This document shows, one piece after another, positions 10,445-20,916 of a stretch of DNA of 64,000 nt. Within the stretch, counting starts at the first letter, position 1. Every line of letters begins with the position of its first letter. The DNA is from Ahaetulla prasina (taxonomy: Eukaryota > Chordata > Lepidosauria > Squamata > Colubridae), in NCBI RefSeq assembly GCF_028640845.1, contig NC_080543.1, positions 3,053,959 to 3,117,958 on the forward strand. The letters run 5' to 3'. A program made the translations under genes and the position numbers. A model generated the notes under the pieces. That model was not told the origin of the DNA and searched no databases. It saw only the letters and a program-made list of their open reading frames with translations.

Positions 10445-10745
10445 TTTGTAGCTCAGGGTTGAAATGAAGGTTCCTTGGTGCTTTTCTGAGCTCGGTGATT
10501 TTCTTGCAGATTTTTCATTACCCAACTAGGTAATAGCATCAGTTCTAGAAAGGAGTGGGGTTTGCAGAAGAGGGGAAGAGAACTGTGGGCTCCTTGGTGC
10601 TTCCTGAGCTTGGGTTGTTTTCTTGCAAACCTTTTATTACCCAACTAGATAAACACCATCAGTGCTACTGATGATCCTGCAGCACTGATGATGTTACCTA
10701 GCTTGGTTAACGAGACGTCTGCAAGAAAGCAACCACCAAGGAAGG
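10445..10745. repeat. Family C (Penelope-like) 3' motifs, three copies
   Basis: Two minus-oriented copies (cores near 10505 and 10630) are followed by a plus-oriented copy with CTGATGA at 10685-10691 and GAGACGTC at 10712-10719. The second and third face each other, forming an inverted pair across 10590-10740. The linkage to Penelope-like coding sequence is shown at 23.1 and 27.3 kb. Confidence 0.6.
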
Positions 10746-10827
10746 ACCCGCCACTCAAGAGCCGAATGGATGCACCTCAAGCTTAGGTTAAAATGCTGCT
10801 CGGAGTTTGCCGAAGCCAGAGAGGCTC

Positions 10828-10923
10828 CCGACTACATCTCCCAGCAGGCTTTGCTCTCCCGACTACATCTCCCAGCAGGCTTTGCCTTGGAGCGGGCAGC
10901 GGTGGACGATGGGAGTTGTAGTT
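10828..10923. promoter_or_regulatory. Cluster of three ZNF143/THAP11-like boxes
   Basis: Two direct copies of gactacatctcccagcaggc (10828-10847 and 10859-10878) and one opposite-strand box (gatgggagttgtagttc, 10907-10923) match the ACTACAnnTCCCAG promoter element bound by ZNF143/THAP11. The flank is moderately GC-rich. Orientation and transcript are unknown. Confidence 0.5.
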
Positions 10924-11019
10924 CAAAGCAGTAAAGGTGCCCTCGTTCGCTTCCACACCGCTCTCGGGAGGAAAAATGCTCTTATTCCGTGGCTTTTTTT
11001 TTGGGTTTTTTGCAGGGTG

Positions 11020-11300
11020 TTGAACACGTGTATGCAAAGAGCCCTTTCAGACGTGCGCAAAAAAAAAAGCGATCGGTGCTAACCCTCTCTGCAAGAGCTC
11101 TGTGCACGTGCGAAAGGGCCCTCTGGATACACGTGTCGGGGCGGCCGTCGAGAAACAAGCCGGTCGGGAGGAAGGCATGCATCCCTCTTGCAACGTACCC
11201 TCCGGCCCCACCGTCCGCAGCCGGCAGGGATGTCCTCCCCGCCGCTTTCTTGCGCGCTTACACGCAAGAAACATCGTGAGAATACAAGGACCAAGCGGTT
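11020..11300. other. GC-rich segment with CACGTG boxes
   Basis: Three palindromic E-boxes (ACACGTGT near 11026, GCACGTGC near 11104, ACACGTGT near 11130) lie within about 110 bp of CpG-containing sequence. I see no exon. It may be part of the extended regulatory zone leading to 12.1 kb. Confidence 0.35.
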
Positions 11301-11464
11301 AAGCGGATCTTCGCTGGTGGAGAAATAAGGCGGGCTCGCGGGGAGGTTTGGGCTGCCGTTCCCATCATCCCCAGCCAACTCGGAAGATGATGATGCTCAG
11401 TCTATCGAGGAAGGCAAAGGCGGGGTGGGGATAGAATTGGGTCCATCTTGGCTATGTCTCCATG

Positions 11465-11910
11465 CCTGGAAGCTTTCAAGAAGAGCCTGGACTGCCAGCT
11501 GTCTGAAATGATGTAAGGTCTCCTGCTAGGATGGGGGGGGTTGGGCTAGATGACCTCCAAGGTCCCTTCCAACTCTGTTATTCTATATTCAATGGAATGA
11601 ACTTGCCTTTGGAAGTTGTGGAGGCTTCATCCCTGGAAGCTTTCAAGAAGAGCCTGGACTGCCAGCTGTCTGAAATGATGTAGGGTCTCCTGCTAGGGCT
11701 TGGGGCTGGACTAGATGACACCCAAGGTCCCTCCCAACTCTGTGATTCTATATTGAATGGAACGACTTGCTTTCAGAAGTTGCGGGAGCTTCATCCCTGG
11801 AAGTTTTCAAGGAGAGCCTGGACTTCCAGCTGTCAGAAATGGTGTAGGCTTGGGTAGATGGCGGGTTGGACTAGATGACCTCCAAGGTCCCTTCCAACTC
11901 TTGTTATTCT
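11465..11910 (+). mobile_element. CR1 3' ends in triplicate
   Basis: Three consecutive copies of the CR1 last codons plus tail (ggaagctttcaagaagagcc ... aggtcccttccaactctg ... attctatatt) start near 11468, 11635 and 11799. The period is about 165 bp. Each successive copy carries the same stretch of C-terminal codons, so this is tandem amplification rather than three chance insertions. Confidence 0.75.
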
Positions 11911-12227
11911 CTTATATACTCATCCCAATTTTCTATATATTCCCACGAGCCGCATTACTTGCTTTGGCTAAATTCCGCACACAACCGGGGCTAAAACTAA
12001 CCTTGGCTAGCTGGGGAGAGCGGGAGTCGCATCCACACGTGTCTCGGAACCCGGATACCTAAAAAAAAGTGGGGAAAAAAACCCAAAATCCTTTCGGGGT
12101 TCCTCCCCGCCCCCCCTGCCTGCACACCCCCTGCCCTGAGCCGGCTGCACGCCCACAAGCCGCGAAGAGCCCCGACCCGCGAGCCGCTACCCCGGGAACC
12201 GCTCGGAGAGCCTGGATTGACTTGGCG

Positions 12228-12396
12228 CACTACAACCCCCAGCAAGCCCCGCGCGGACTTCCTGCCTACGAGCCTATACGGGGGAGGGGAAGAGCCACTT
12301 GGGCGCCTACCGTTCCCGGCATGCCTCGCGGCCGGGTCTTCCCCTGCCGCCGCCCCCTTCCGGCGCCGCGCGGGCTGCCGGGAGTGGTAGTTCTGC
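12228..12396. promoter_or_regulatory. Three ZNF143/THAP11-like boxes
   Basis: The boxes are cactacaacccccagcaagc near 12228, ctaccgttcccggcatgcc near 12307, and on the minus strand actaccactcccggcagcc near 12374-12392. The first two keep the ACTACA..CCCAGCA-type core or a close variant, and the third is the reverse orientation. Three sites within 170 bp of CpG-island DNA are unlikely to be accidental. Confidence 0.6.
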
Positions 12397-12419
12397 CGGG
12401 GCCTGCTGTAACGGTTCGC

Positions 12420-12604
12420 CCAGCGGCGGCAGCAGCAGCTGCTGGCGGTGCCCGTCTTTCCCCTTCAGTCGGGCGGCGGCGCTTCTCCCCTTCGCACCTC
12501 CGCGGCCTTGCTCGCTCGCCGCCCCCCGCCGCTCCCGGGAGGGGAGGCTGGAGCCGAGGACCGGCCGGCCGGACGCAGACCGAGACGGCGCCCAGCCCCG
12601 CAGG
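12420..12604 (+). other. Possible first exon, 5' end not defined
   Basis: The stretch downstream of the ZNF143-like boxes ends with a splice-donor-like CCCGCAG|GTGGGG (last exonic base about 12604). An open frame from an ATG at 12069 reads through, but its peptide is Ala/Pro/Arg-rich and unlike any protein I know. I therefore treat this as a probable untranslated or partly coding first exon on the plus strand. Later exons are not visible in the window. Confidence 0.35.
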
Positions 12605-13105
12605 TGGGGAGGGGCGGGGGGGGAGGAAACTCCGCGGGGGAGGGGGTTGCAAGGGGGGGTGCGGGGAGGGGGTCGGGGGTGGTGCAATAAGGGTCTGTGG
12701 ACCCCCCCTTTTCATTGCACGGGTCCCAAACACGCGAGTCAGCGCCTGCTCGTGTGAACGGGGGTGGGGAGAGAGAGAGAGAGCAGCCGACCCGGGTCGA
12801 GCCCCTCGTCTTGGGAACCGGCGGGGCCGACCCGGGGTTTGCAGGAGAACCCCCCTCCCTCCTTTCCCTCCTTGACCTTGAGGGGGCGCCGCCTTTTGAC
12901 CTGCCTCGCGGGTGGGGTGTTTTGTGCAATGCACGGGAAGCCCGACTGGGGTGGGGAGGGAGGGATTGGCAACCACACGTCGGAAGATCTTTGCAAGCCG
13001 ATGCCCGTGCAAAGCTGCCTCGACTCCCCCCCCCGCCCCTCTCTTTCCCCGGGGTGCATTCCCACAATCCTGTTTTGCAGCCCGCAGGGGACGGGGCTGC
13101 CGTCT

Positions 13106-13330
13106 GAATAGCTGCAACACACACACACGCAAGCACCACAACACACGCACGCACGTGTGCGATGCAACGGCCCGAGAGGTGCACGGGAGACACGTAAGAA
13201 AATGCATGCGCGTGCACACGCAGGCTGCCGCTGGTCTGAGAGAGGTGCGCGCGCAAGGGCATGCACGCGCGTGCACGCGGCTGAGAGGTGCGGGAGACCC
13301 GCACATGCACGCACGCACCACCACGTATTT
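13106..13330. repeat. CA/CG-rich simple sequence
   Basis: Interrupted (CA)n with many CGCA and GTGCACG steps (acacacacgc, cacgcacgtgtgcg, gcacgcgcgtgcacgc). It has alternating purine-pyrimidine character with Z-DNA potential. Long frames on either strand here are products of the composition. Confidence 0.7.
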
Positions 13331-14499
13331 TTAACCTGTGGTGCAAAGTGGTGGTGGCACGAATGCAATCAATGCTGCCTGTGATGCGCATCGCCCCTTT
13401 TTGGAAACTGCAGGGCTTTTTCCCTGGGGAGAAGTCTTGGGGTGGGGGAGGGGCCCATGGGGAGCAGCATTTGGGGATTGTGGTGGGGGGGGCTCCAATG
13501 GCAAAGAAAGAAGAGGTGGTCTGGAGCCAGGAGCCATTTTTGCAAAAAAAAAAACCAGTGCCCAGCCTGGGCTCCTTTGCAAGGAATTCTTGGTTCTGGG
13601 CCGCTGTGTGTGTGTGTGGGGAGCATGGAAACTGGTATTGGGGGGGGGCACAGAAAGAAACCTTGATCTGCCCAGCATTCAAAAGACCCTGTTATTAATT
13701 AATCTAAGGGCTATGCGTGGCTGCTAAAATCAGACCAGCGAGTGTGTGTGAAAAAAAATGCTCACAACAGCACCATGACATGCTCAAAACTTAACAGCAT
13801 CCTTGTTGAAAGAGAGGTGTGTGTTTGTGTGTGTTTGTGTACCCGGTTCATTTGGAGCTTTTATTATGGTGGATCAAGAGAGGGTTTGCAAGAGAGGGGC
13901 ACCAATGAGGTGGCAGAAATACGGGATATTATGGGAGGGGGCAAAAATGACGCTATGCCAGCTCGATTTATAGAGGAAATAAATAAGAGTTGAATTCAGA
14001 ATATGGTGGGGGAACTTTATCGCTACCCGCTCAGAAGTTATGGACAAATATGCGTATAGTTTGGGTTCGGAGGCAGTGGGCCTGTGGGTATTACACACCC
14101 ATCATGGAGGGGGCACGGACAGACGGACCCCCATCTGGCAAGAGCTGCGGAGGTAGGTGCAAACTTGCCCCTTAGGGCCAGGAGGGTTAAATTTACACCC
14201 ACCCACCCCAAAAATCTGCTCTGTGGAATTTGCAATGGCCAAAAGACACCGTCTGTGAGAATTGGCATACAAAAGGATTAGCTTTTAAAGGAATTTAGAA
14301 TGACGCTTCGGTTTTGCCGCACGGTGTGATACATAAGCCAAATTGGATGTTGTATATAGCTGGCAGAAAACGCGGTTAGATGGGCTGTAAGATGAGGGCC
14401 AATATCTGATTGTTATTATTATTGTTATTATCTTCATATCGGCGATGCTGTGCTTCAGTGGTTAGACATTGGCTTCTGAATACATGTCCTTAAACATGA
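13331..14499. other. Unique sequence flanking the CpG island
   Basis: G-rich upper half with short (GT)n near 13605 and 13825, then ordinary sequence. No transposon ends and no convincing exon were found. Confidence 0.4.
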
Positions 14500-14640
14500 A
14501 TAGAATAGAATTAGAATTAGATTTTTTTTATTAGCCAAGTGTGATTGGACAGACAAGGAATTTGTCTGCGGTGCATACGTTCTCGGTGTACATAAAAGAA
14601 AAGATACGTTCGTCAAGAGTCGTAAGGTACCACACTTAAT
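14500..14640 (-). mobile_element. Rex1/L2-like LINE 3' tail
   Basis: The minus strand reads cttatgaccttacgactcttg-type sequence through gacaaattccttgtctgtcc and ggctaataaaaaaaatctaattc. It is the same tail as at 6977, followed by AATAG pentamers (gaatagaatagaattag). Confidence 0.75.
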
Positions 14641-14749
14641 GATAGTCATCGGGAAACAGTCGATAGAAATCTTAAAGATTCATATTTTATGCTGGGTTTT
14701 TCTCCCCCCCCCCCAGTCCAGGTGAAACATCGATATATATTGCAAGCTC

Positions 14750-15330
14750 GTGTATGATATGCCGTGATGCTAAATAAATCAATAAATTCCACGGATGCAA
14801 AACGCAGGACGCGTTCTCGAAAACGTTTTTAATCCGGCGCTTTTTGAGTCGGGAGAGCAGAAACGGTTTGGGGGCTCTGCAGGTTTTAGGGGGTGGGTGA
14901 GCGGGTGGGTCGCAGGCCGCAGATCGGCGTAATGGGGCTTCCTCCATTTGCTGGAATGCAAGATTTATTTTATTTTTTTAAAAAAAACCTGACTGGCTGT
15001 GGGTGATTGTGGATGCCGTAAGCAGCCACGGTGGGAGAGCAGATCTAACCCGAGCCCGATAAAATATTCAGCGACATTAATTTTTCTGTCGCGAGCGAAA
15101 CGGTGCAGAGAAAAAACACCCTTCCTGCAAAATACTGCCCCCCTTCCCAATTGCCTTTAAAACAGGATTGCTTTTTAAGAGTTGGTTTATTGGGATTGCA
15201 ATAATAAGGGTAATTAAGCTTATCATTGTCCCGCCTGGATTAATGGTCCTGCATCCATTCATCTGCGTAAACAGAGGAGTCCGGAAATGCACAATTCATT
15301 GGCAAAAGGTGTGTGTTTCCCCCCCCACCC
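14750..15330. other. Unique sequence, candidate conserved noncoding element
   Basis: No repeat phrases. It is rich in homeodomain-type cores (ggtaattaagctt near 15209, ggattaatgg near 15236) and a FOX-like gtaaaca near 15266. This is composition-based inference only. Confidence 0.3.
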
Positions 15331-15489
15331 ATCTCTGTTTTTTCTTTCTTTCTTTCTTTTTTCTATTAGCTGTTCGCTCTGCCCTCCCGTGTCTTTTGGC
15401 GATAAGCCTTCGGGTTACAGCTCATATATCCTGTTGATTGAATTTCGCCCAGAAGGAATTTAGTCGAAGTGTCAAATCAGGGGAAAATA

Positions 15490-15602
15490 AGCAGGTTGAG
15501 GTTTGATTTTTTTTTCTCCTTCTCCTTCTTCTCCTCCTTCTCCTCCTTCTTCTCCTTCTTCTCCTTCTTCTCCTTCTCCTTCTCTTCCCTTCTCTCCCTT
15601 CA
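15490..15602. repeat. TCC/TTC polypyrimidine tract
   Basis: About 90 bp of (TCC/TTC)n on the plus strand without a purine interruption. It encodes a meaningless Arg/Lys-rich frame on the minus strand. It can form triplex DNA. Confidence 0.9.
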
Positions 15603-16039
15603 GACAAAGGCAGGTTGTGTGAAGGAAAGAAGAGGGAAGGCAATTCGCATCCATTCTGTGCCTTAAGCAGAATATGATCCTCGGAGGTGGGGGCTGCGGG
15701 TGTCCTTCACCCCCTTCCTCAGAAATTCTGATGGAGAAAAAAAACAACAACCGGATGGAGGAGTTTTAAGGCAGCTTTGAGGAGGGAGAGCTGCCGGCTG
15801 CTTGGGATTGCTTGTCTCCACCGGCCACCACACCCCGGGCAGGGGGTCTGGTGGAATTGTGAAGTTGGCTGCTGATTAAAGGAGGGGAGTGGGGATTAGA
15901 GATGGGGGTCCGTTTCCCCAGCTCGGAAGCCTTCTGCCACTAAAATGCCTCCTTTCCCTTTCATTAACGTTTGTTTTTAAGGTTTTGGTGGTGTTAACGT
16001 GGTGAGCTGGCTGGAGCTGCCCGTGAAGGGACATGGGTG
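15603..16039. other. Unique sequence, no feature recognised
   Basis: Mixed composition with a G-rich segment near 15680-15910. No repeat termini or exon signals stand out. Confidence 0.4.
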
Positions 16040-17715
16040 GCAGATAAATGGACGGATGGATGGTAGATAGATATAGATGGATGGATATGTATATAAATAT
16101 AGATGTGGATGGATGTATATGTATATATAGATATAGGTATAGATGTGGATGGATGGATGGATAGATATAGATACGGATGGATGTATATGTATATATAGAT
16201 ATAGATATAGATATGGATGGATGGATGGATGGATAGATAGATATAGATACGGATGGATGTATATGTATATATAGGTATAATAGATGGATGTATATGTATA
16301 TAGATATAGATATGGATGGATGTATATGTATATAGAGATATAGGTATAGATATGGATGGATGGATGGATAGATATAGATACGGATGGATGTATATATAGA
16401 TATAGGTATAGATATGGATGGATGGATGGATGGATGGATAGATAGATATAGATGGATGTATATGTATATAGAGATATAGGTATAGATATGTATATGGATG
16501 GATGGATGGATAGATATAGATATGGATGGATGTATATGTATATGTATATATAGATATAGGTATAGGTATAGATATGGATGGATGGATAGCTATAGATGGA
16601 TGTATATGTATATAGATATAGATATGGATGGATGTATATGTATATAGAGATATAGGTATAGATATGGATGGATGGATGGATAGATATAGATACGGATGGA
16701 TGTATATGTATATATAGATATAGGTATAGATATGGATGGATGGATGGATGGATAGATAGATATAGATGGATGTATATGTATATAGAGATATAGGTATAGA
16801 TATGTATATGGATGGATGGATGGATAGATATAGATATGGATGGATGTATATGTATATATAGATATAGGTATAGGTATAGATATGGATGGATGGATAGATA
16901 TAGATGGATGTATATGTATATAGATATAGATATGGATGGATGTATATGTATATATAGATATAGGTATATTTATTTATTTATTTATTTATTTATTCGTATT
17001 TATATACCGCCCTATCTCCCTAGGGACTCAGGGCGGTTTACAGGCAGATAAAAATACATATAGATACAAAATAAAACATCCATTAAAAAACTTATTCCAA
17101 ATAGCCAAATAATTAAAAATAACAGTATACATAATAAAACCCATTAAAACCAATTTAAATTTAAAATCTAAAATCTAGACCAGTCCTGCGCAGATGAATA
17201 GATGAGTTTTAAGCTCGCGCCGAAAGGTTCGGAGGTCCGGAAGTTGACGAAGTCTATATAGATATGGATAGATATAGATACGATGGATAGATATAGATAC
17301 GATGGATGGATGGATAGATAAATATACATATGGATGGATGTATATGTATATATAGATATAGGTATGATATGGATATGGATGGATGGATAGATAAATATAG
17401 ATGGATGTATATAGATATAGATATGGATGGATGTATATGTAGATAGATATATATAGATATAGGTATAGATATGGATGGATGGATAGATATGCACATGGAT
17501 GGATGTATATGTATATATATAGATATAGGTATAGATATGGATGGATGGACAGATAGATATAGATATGGATGGATGGATAGATATACACATAGATGGATGT
17601 ATATGTATATATAGATATAGGTATAAATATGGATATGGATGGATGGATGGATAGATATAGATGGATGTATATGTATATATCGATATGGATGGATGGATTA
17701 CAGAATAAATTACAG
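16040..17715. repeat. GGAT/GATA/TATA microsatellite with higher-order repeats
   Basis: Interleaved GGAT, GATA and TATG runs span about 1.4 kb, interrupted by a LINE fragment at 16968-17260. The block tgtatatgtatatagagata recurs at 16321 and 16633 with its whole surroundings conserved, giving a higher-order unit of about 312 bp. Long minus-strand frames rich in Tyr, Ile, His and Ser here are not genes. Confidence 0.85.
16968..17260 (-). mobile_element. L2-like LINE 3' end within the microsatellite
   Basis: On the minus strand a C-terminal peptide (PDLRTFRRELKTHLF) is followed by a stop, an AT-rich 3' region and accgccctgagtccctaggg with an (AATA)n tail. The same element lies at 39565-39830, 44810-45030 and 58880-59095. 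The LKTHLF ending is typical of L2-clade proteins. Confidence 0.7.
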
Positions 17716-18015
17716 ATTACAGAATAACAGAGTTGGAAGGGACCTTGTAGGTCATCTAGTCCAACCCACCCACCCACCCAAGCAGGAGACCCTACACTAT
17801 TTCTGACAGGTGGCAATCCAGTCTCTTCTTGAAGGCTTCCAGTGATGAAGCTTCTGAAGGCAACTTCTGTTCCATGGGTTGATTGCTCTGTCAGAAAATT
17901 TCTCCTTATTTCTTGGTTCAACCTCTCCCTTCATCAGTTTCCATCCATTATTCCTTGCCTGGCCTGCGGGTGCTTTGGGAAACAGGTCAACCCACTCTTC
18001 TCGGTGGCAGCCCCT
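17716..18015 (-). mobile_element. CR1 3' end, broken at a microsatellite
   Basis: The reverse complement carries the CR1 C-terminal codons (LELRRNF-type segment, FKKRLD-type end) and tail. At 18015, after the phrase cagcccctcaaatgg, it stops and ATAG/CATA simple sequence begins. Confidence 0.8.
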
Positions 18016-18059
18016 CAAATGGATTCATACATACATACATATACACACACATATATACT

Positions 18060-18076
18060 GTATATATATGGATGAG

Positions 18077-18144
<68 letters not shown>

Positions 18145-18145
18145 A
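18060..18145. repeat. (GATA)n microsatellite
   Basis: About 18 uninterrupted TAGA units at 18070-18143. GATA arrays are the core of the Bkm satellite known from snake sex chromosomes, but a short autosomal array is equally possible. Confidence 0.95.
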
Positions 18146-18179
18146 AAAAGGCCTTTCATTTTTAATATCCAGTTGGAAT

Positions 18180-18240
18180 AAAATAGAATGGAACATGGAG
18201 AATAGAACAGAACAGAACAGAATAGAATAGAATAGAAGAA
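18180..18240. repeat. (AATAG)n-type pentamers
   Basis: gaacagaacagaacagaatagaatagaatag is the pentamer tail usually attached to LINE 3' ends in this window. It abuts the CR1 tail at 18255. Confidence 0.8.
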
Positions 18241-18254
18241 TTGAGTATAGGAGT

Positions 18255-18915
18255 AGGAATAATTGGAAGGGACCTTGGAGGTCTTCTAGTCCAGCCCCCT
18301 GCTTAGGCAGGAAACTCTACACCACTTCAGACAAATGTTTGTCCAATCTCTTCTTAAAAATCTCCAGTGATGAAGCACCCACAACTTCTGGAGGCAAGTT
18401 GTTCCACTGATGAATTGTTCTCATTGTCAGCAAATTTCTCCTTAGTTCTAGTTTGTTTCTGTCCTTGATTAGTTTCCACCCATTGATTCTTCTCCTGCCC
18501 TCAGGTGGTTTGGAGAATAGCTTGACTCCCTCTTCTTTGGGGCAGCCCCTCAAATGGATATATATATATGCATATATATAAATGGATGGATATGTAGATA
18601 TAATAGATATGGATGTATGGATGGGTAGATAGAGATAGATAGGTAGGATAGATAGGTAGGATAGATATAGATAAGATAGATAGATAGATAGAAGATAGAG
18701 AGATAGAGAGATAGATAGATGTGAGAGAGAGAGAGGGACTGCTATCATGTCCTCCCTAGTCCTTCTTTTTATTAAACCAGACCTACCCAAGTCCAGCAAC
18801 CATTCTTCATATGTTTTAGCCTCCAGTCCCCTAATCATCTTGGTTGCTCTTCTCTGCATTCTTTCCAGAGTCTCGACATTGTTTTTACAAAAGGCCCCAG
18901 GCTGCATAAAATGCC
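18255..18915 (-). mobile_element. CR1 LINE with an internal microsatellite
   Basis: The minus strand encodes [20 protein letters not shown], the RTREDMIA segment and NQWNNLPPEVV-like codons. The coding sequence is split at cagcccctcaaatgg by 180 bp of ATAG/GATA/GAGA simple sequence (18557-18735) and resumes at 18736. The break point is identical to that in the CR1 at 17716-18015. Confidence 0.85.
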
Positions 18916-19020
18916 CTCGTCCGTTTTTTTTGAGGCTTTTTTGAGACTGAAAATCAGTTTTCAGCATTTCTGTACCTTCTATCCTTTCCTTGTAATCTTG
19001 CTTAGAAGGGGAAGTCCATA

Positions 19021-19155
19021 CGGGTGTTCCTCGACTTACGACCACAAATGTACCCCCGAATTGCCGCAGTGGTCGTAAGCGTGAAAAATGGTCGTAAGTC
19101 ATGTTGGAACTTTGAACGGTCACCAAATGAACTGCTGTAAGTCAAGGACTACCTG
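19021..19155. mobile_element. Family A MITE, internally deleted 135 bp form
   Basis: Both termini are present (CGGGTGTTCCTCGACTTACG ... TAAGTCAAGGACTACCTG), with TA at 19019-19020 and 19156-19157. Only the end regions remain, and the copy is direct support for a TA target duplication. Confidence 0.88.
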
Positions 19156-19194
19156 TAATGGCAGCTCATCCAGGGCAGTGTTTTTTCCCCCAAT

Positions 19195-19290
19195 TCTGGC
19201 AGCTTGCAGATGTGTGGATTTCGACTCCATGCCTCTGCAAGCTGGGTATTTTGGGAGTTGAAGTCCACGCATCTGCAAGCTGCCAGAATT
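19195..19290. mobile_element. Foldback MITE related to family B
   Basis: Arms ttctggcagcttgcagatg and catctgcaagctgccagaa surround the phrase gggagttgaagtcc shared with family B. The ends differ from family B. Confidence 0.6.
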
Positions 19291-19829
19291 GAATTGCTCT
19301 GGGGTTTTTGGATGGTTGTGGGTGGGTGGTCTCTCTCCCCCCTTGTTCAGTTCCCCTCGCTTCCCTTTCCGATTCTTGCAAAGACCCCCGGAGCATTTAA
19401 AGAGCCCCCTTCAGACGCCTCTTCGTAATCCCCCCGCACTCCATTAAACCGTTTTTTAAGAGCGATAATTCCATTTTGTATGTTCTAATAAACCTAATTA
19501 TTTCAGCTCCAGGGGAATACCCCCAGGGCACCGGGCTCGGCTCTGCGGCGGAGAATTCCTATCGCGTTATTACGTGTCACATTTGGGGAACATCACCAAG
19601 CGGAGCCCCAGGACAGACAAAATAATGGCCCCAAAAAACGGGAACGTTGAGAGGGACTTTCCAGAATCTCAAATTAGATTGATGCCTTTGATCTTAATTG
19701 GGAGAATGTAGTGTAAAACAGATCGTGGAATAAAAGTATGGAATTGTCATGGGATGTTAGCCTCTAAATCAGGCCCCAGGAGTGGTTTCATTTAAGGACC
19801 GGAGATGGATGCTATTGGATCAGAATCAG
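19291..19829. other. Unique sequence, candidate conserved noncoding element
   Basis: 19430-19640 is repeat-free with AT-rich homeodomain-like cores (cctaattatttcag near 19491) beside a GC-rich half. No open frame. Conservation is a guess from composition. Confidence 0.3.
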
Positions 19830-20200
19830 CAGAGCTGGGAGGCACCTTGGAGGACTTCTAGTCCAGCCCCCTGCTCAAGCAGGAGACCCTACACCATTTC
19901 TGACAGTTGGCTGTCCAGTCTCCTCTTGAAAACCTCCAGTGATGAAGCACCCACAACTTCTGGTGGCAAGCTGTTCCACTGGTTAATTGTCTTCACTGTT
20001 AGGAAGTTTCTCCTTAATTCTAATTGCTTCTCTCCTTGATGAGTTTCCATCCGTTGCTTCTTGTCCTGCCTTCAGGTGCATTTGGAAAATAAGTTGACCC
20101 CTTCCTCTACTTTGTGGCAGCCCCTCAAATACTGGAAGACTGCTATCATCTCCCCCTAAGTCCTTCTTTTCTCTGGACTAGCCAAACCCAAATCCTGTAA
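19830..20200 (-). mobile_element. CR1 LINE 3' end
   Basis: The reverse complement carries the CR1 tail (ggaggacttctagtccagcc) and C-terminal codons through a SRLVQRKEGLR-like segment. It has several indels. Confidence 0.8.
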
Positions 20201-20499
20201 CCGAGGTGTATCGTGTGCAGGGTTTACTTTCCCCCCAGTTGGCAAGTGGATGTTACAAGGTGCGTACAGGTAGGCGAGGACTACTTACAAAATGTTGCAG
20301 GATCCATTGTGAGTCGGTCACCGGGACCAAAGGTTTATTCTTCCAAGCGTCTGGACTCGTAAGGGAGCCCACCCTCAGGGAACGTCTCTCTGTCCACATT
20401 GTGTCCCCTGGACTATTCTACGCGCTGTATTTCTTGTTGGTGTTTCCAGTGGGTAACTTTGGAGTAGGAGGGGGAACCGTCTTCTGAAGTCAACTAGAA

Positions 20500-20844
20500 C
20501 TTGACTAGAACGCGACGTCTCCTGGTGATTGGCCCAAAGTCACCCAGCCAGTTTTCGTTCCTAAGGCGAGACTAGAACTCACCGACACCTGGTGGTTGGC
20601 CCAAAGTCACCCAGCCAGTTTAAATTCCCAAGGTGGGACTAGAACTTATAGTCTCCCAGTGATTGGCCCAAAGTCACCCAGCCAGTTTTCGTTCCTAAAG
20701 CAGGACTAGAATTCCCCGTCTCCTGGTGATTGGCCCAAAGTTTTTTAAGGGTTATTCTTAATATTGTATGTGTTTGTGTTTGTATTTTATTTGGTTGTTC
20801 ACCGCCCTGAGTCCTTCGGGAGAAGGGCGGTATACAAATTAAAA

Positions 20845-20916
<72 letters not shown>

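Larger units (their letters stand above)
12100..13330. promoter_or_regulatory. Large CpG island
   Basis: This is the most GC- and CpG-rich part of the window, with GC boxes (ggggcggggg near 12610) and dense CG around 12300-12600. Its 3' part grades into CA/CG microsatellite. Together with the ZNF143-like boxes it looks like a housekeeping-type promoter. Confidence 0.7.

Noticed and set aside
12266..13682. Long minus-strand frames of 352 and 405 codons over the CpG island
   Set aside because: They follow from GC-rich and CA/CG simple sequence lacking stop codons. The peptides are Arg/Pro/Ala/Cys/His-rich, overlap in different frames and contain no recognisable domain.
15422..15643. Arg-rich minus-strand frame resembling a nucleic-acid-binding peptide
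   Set aside because: Produced by the TCC/TTC tract at 15490-15602.
17175..17921. A 248-codon minus-strand frame rich in Tyr, Ile, His and Ser
   Set aside because: It reads through the GATA/GGAT/TATA microsatellite and a CR1 and LINE end; not a protein.
18060..18145. The GATA array as proof of a sex chromosome
   Set aside because: GATA-rich Bkm repeats are enriched on snake W chromosomes, but one array of about 18 units is common on autosomes too.
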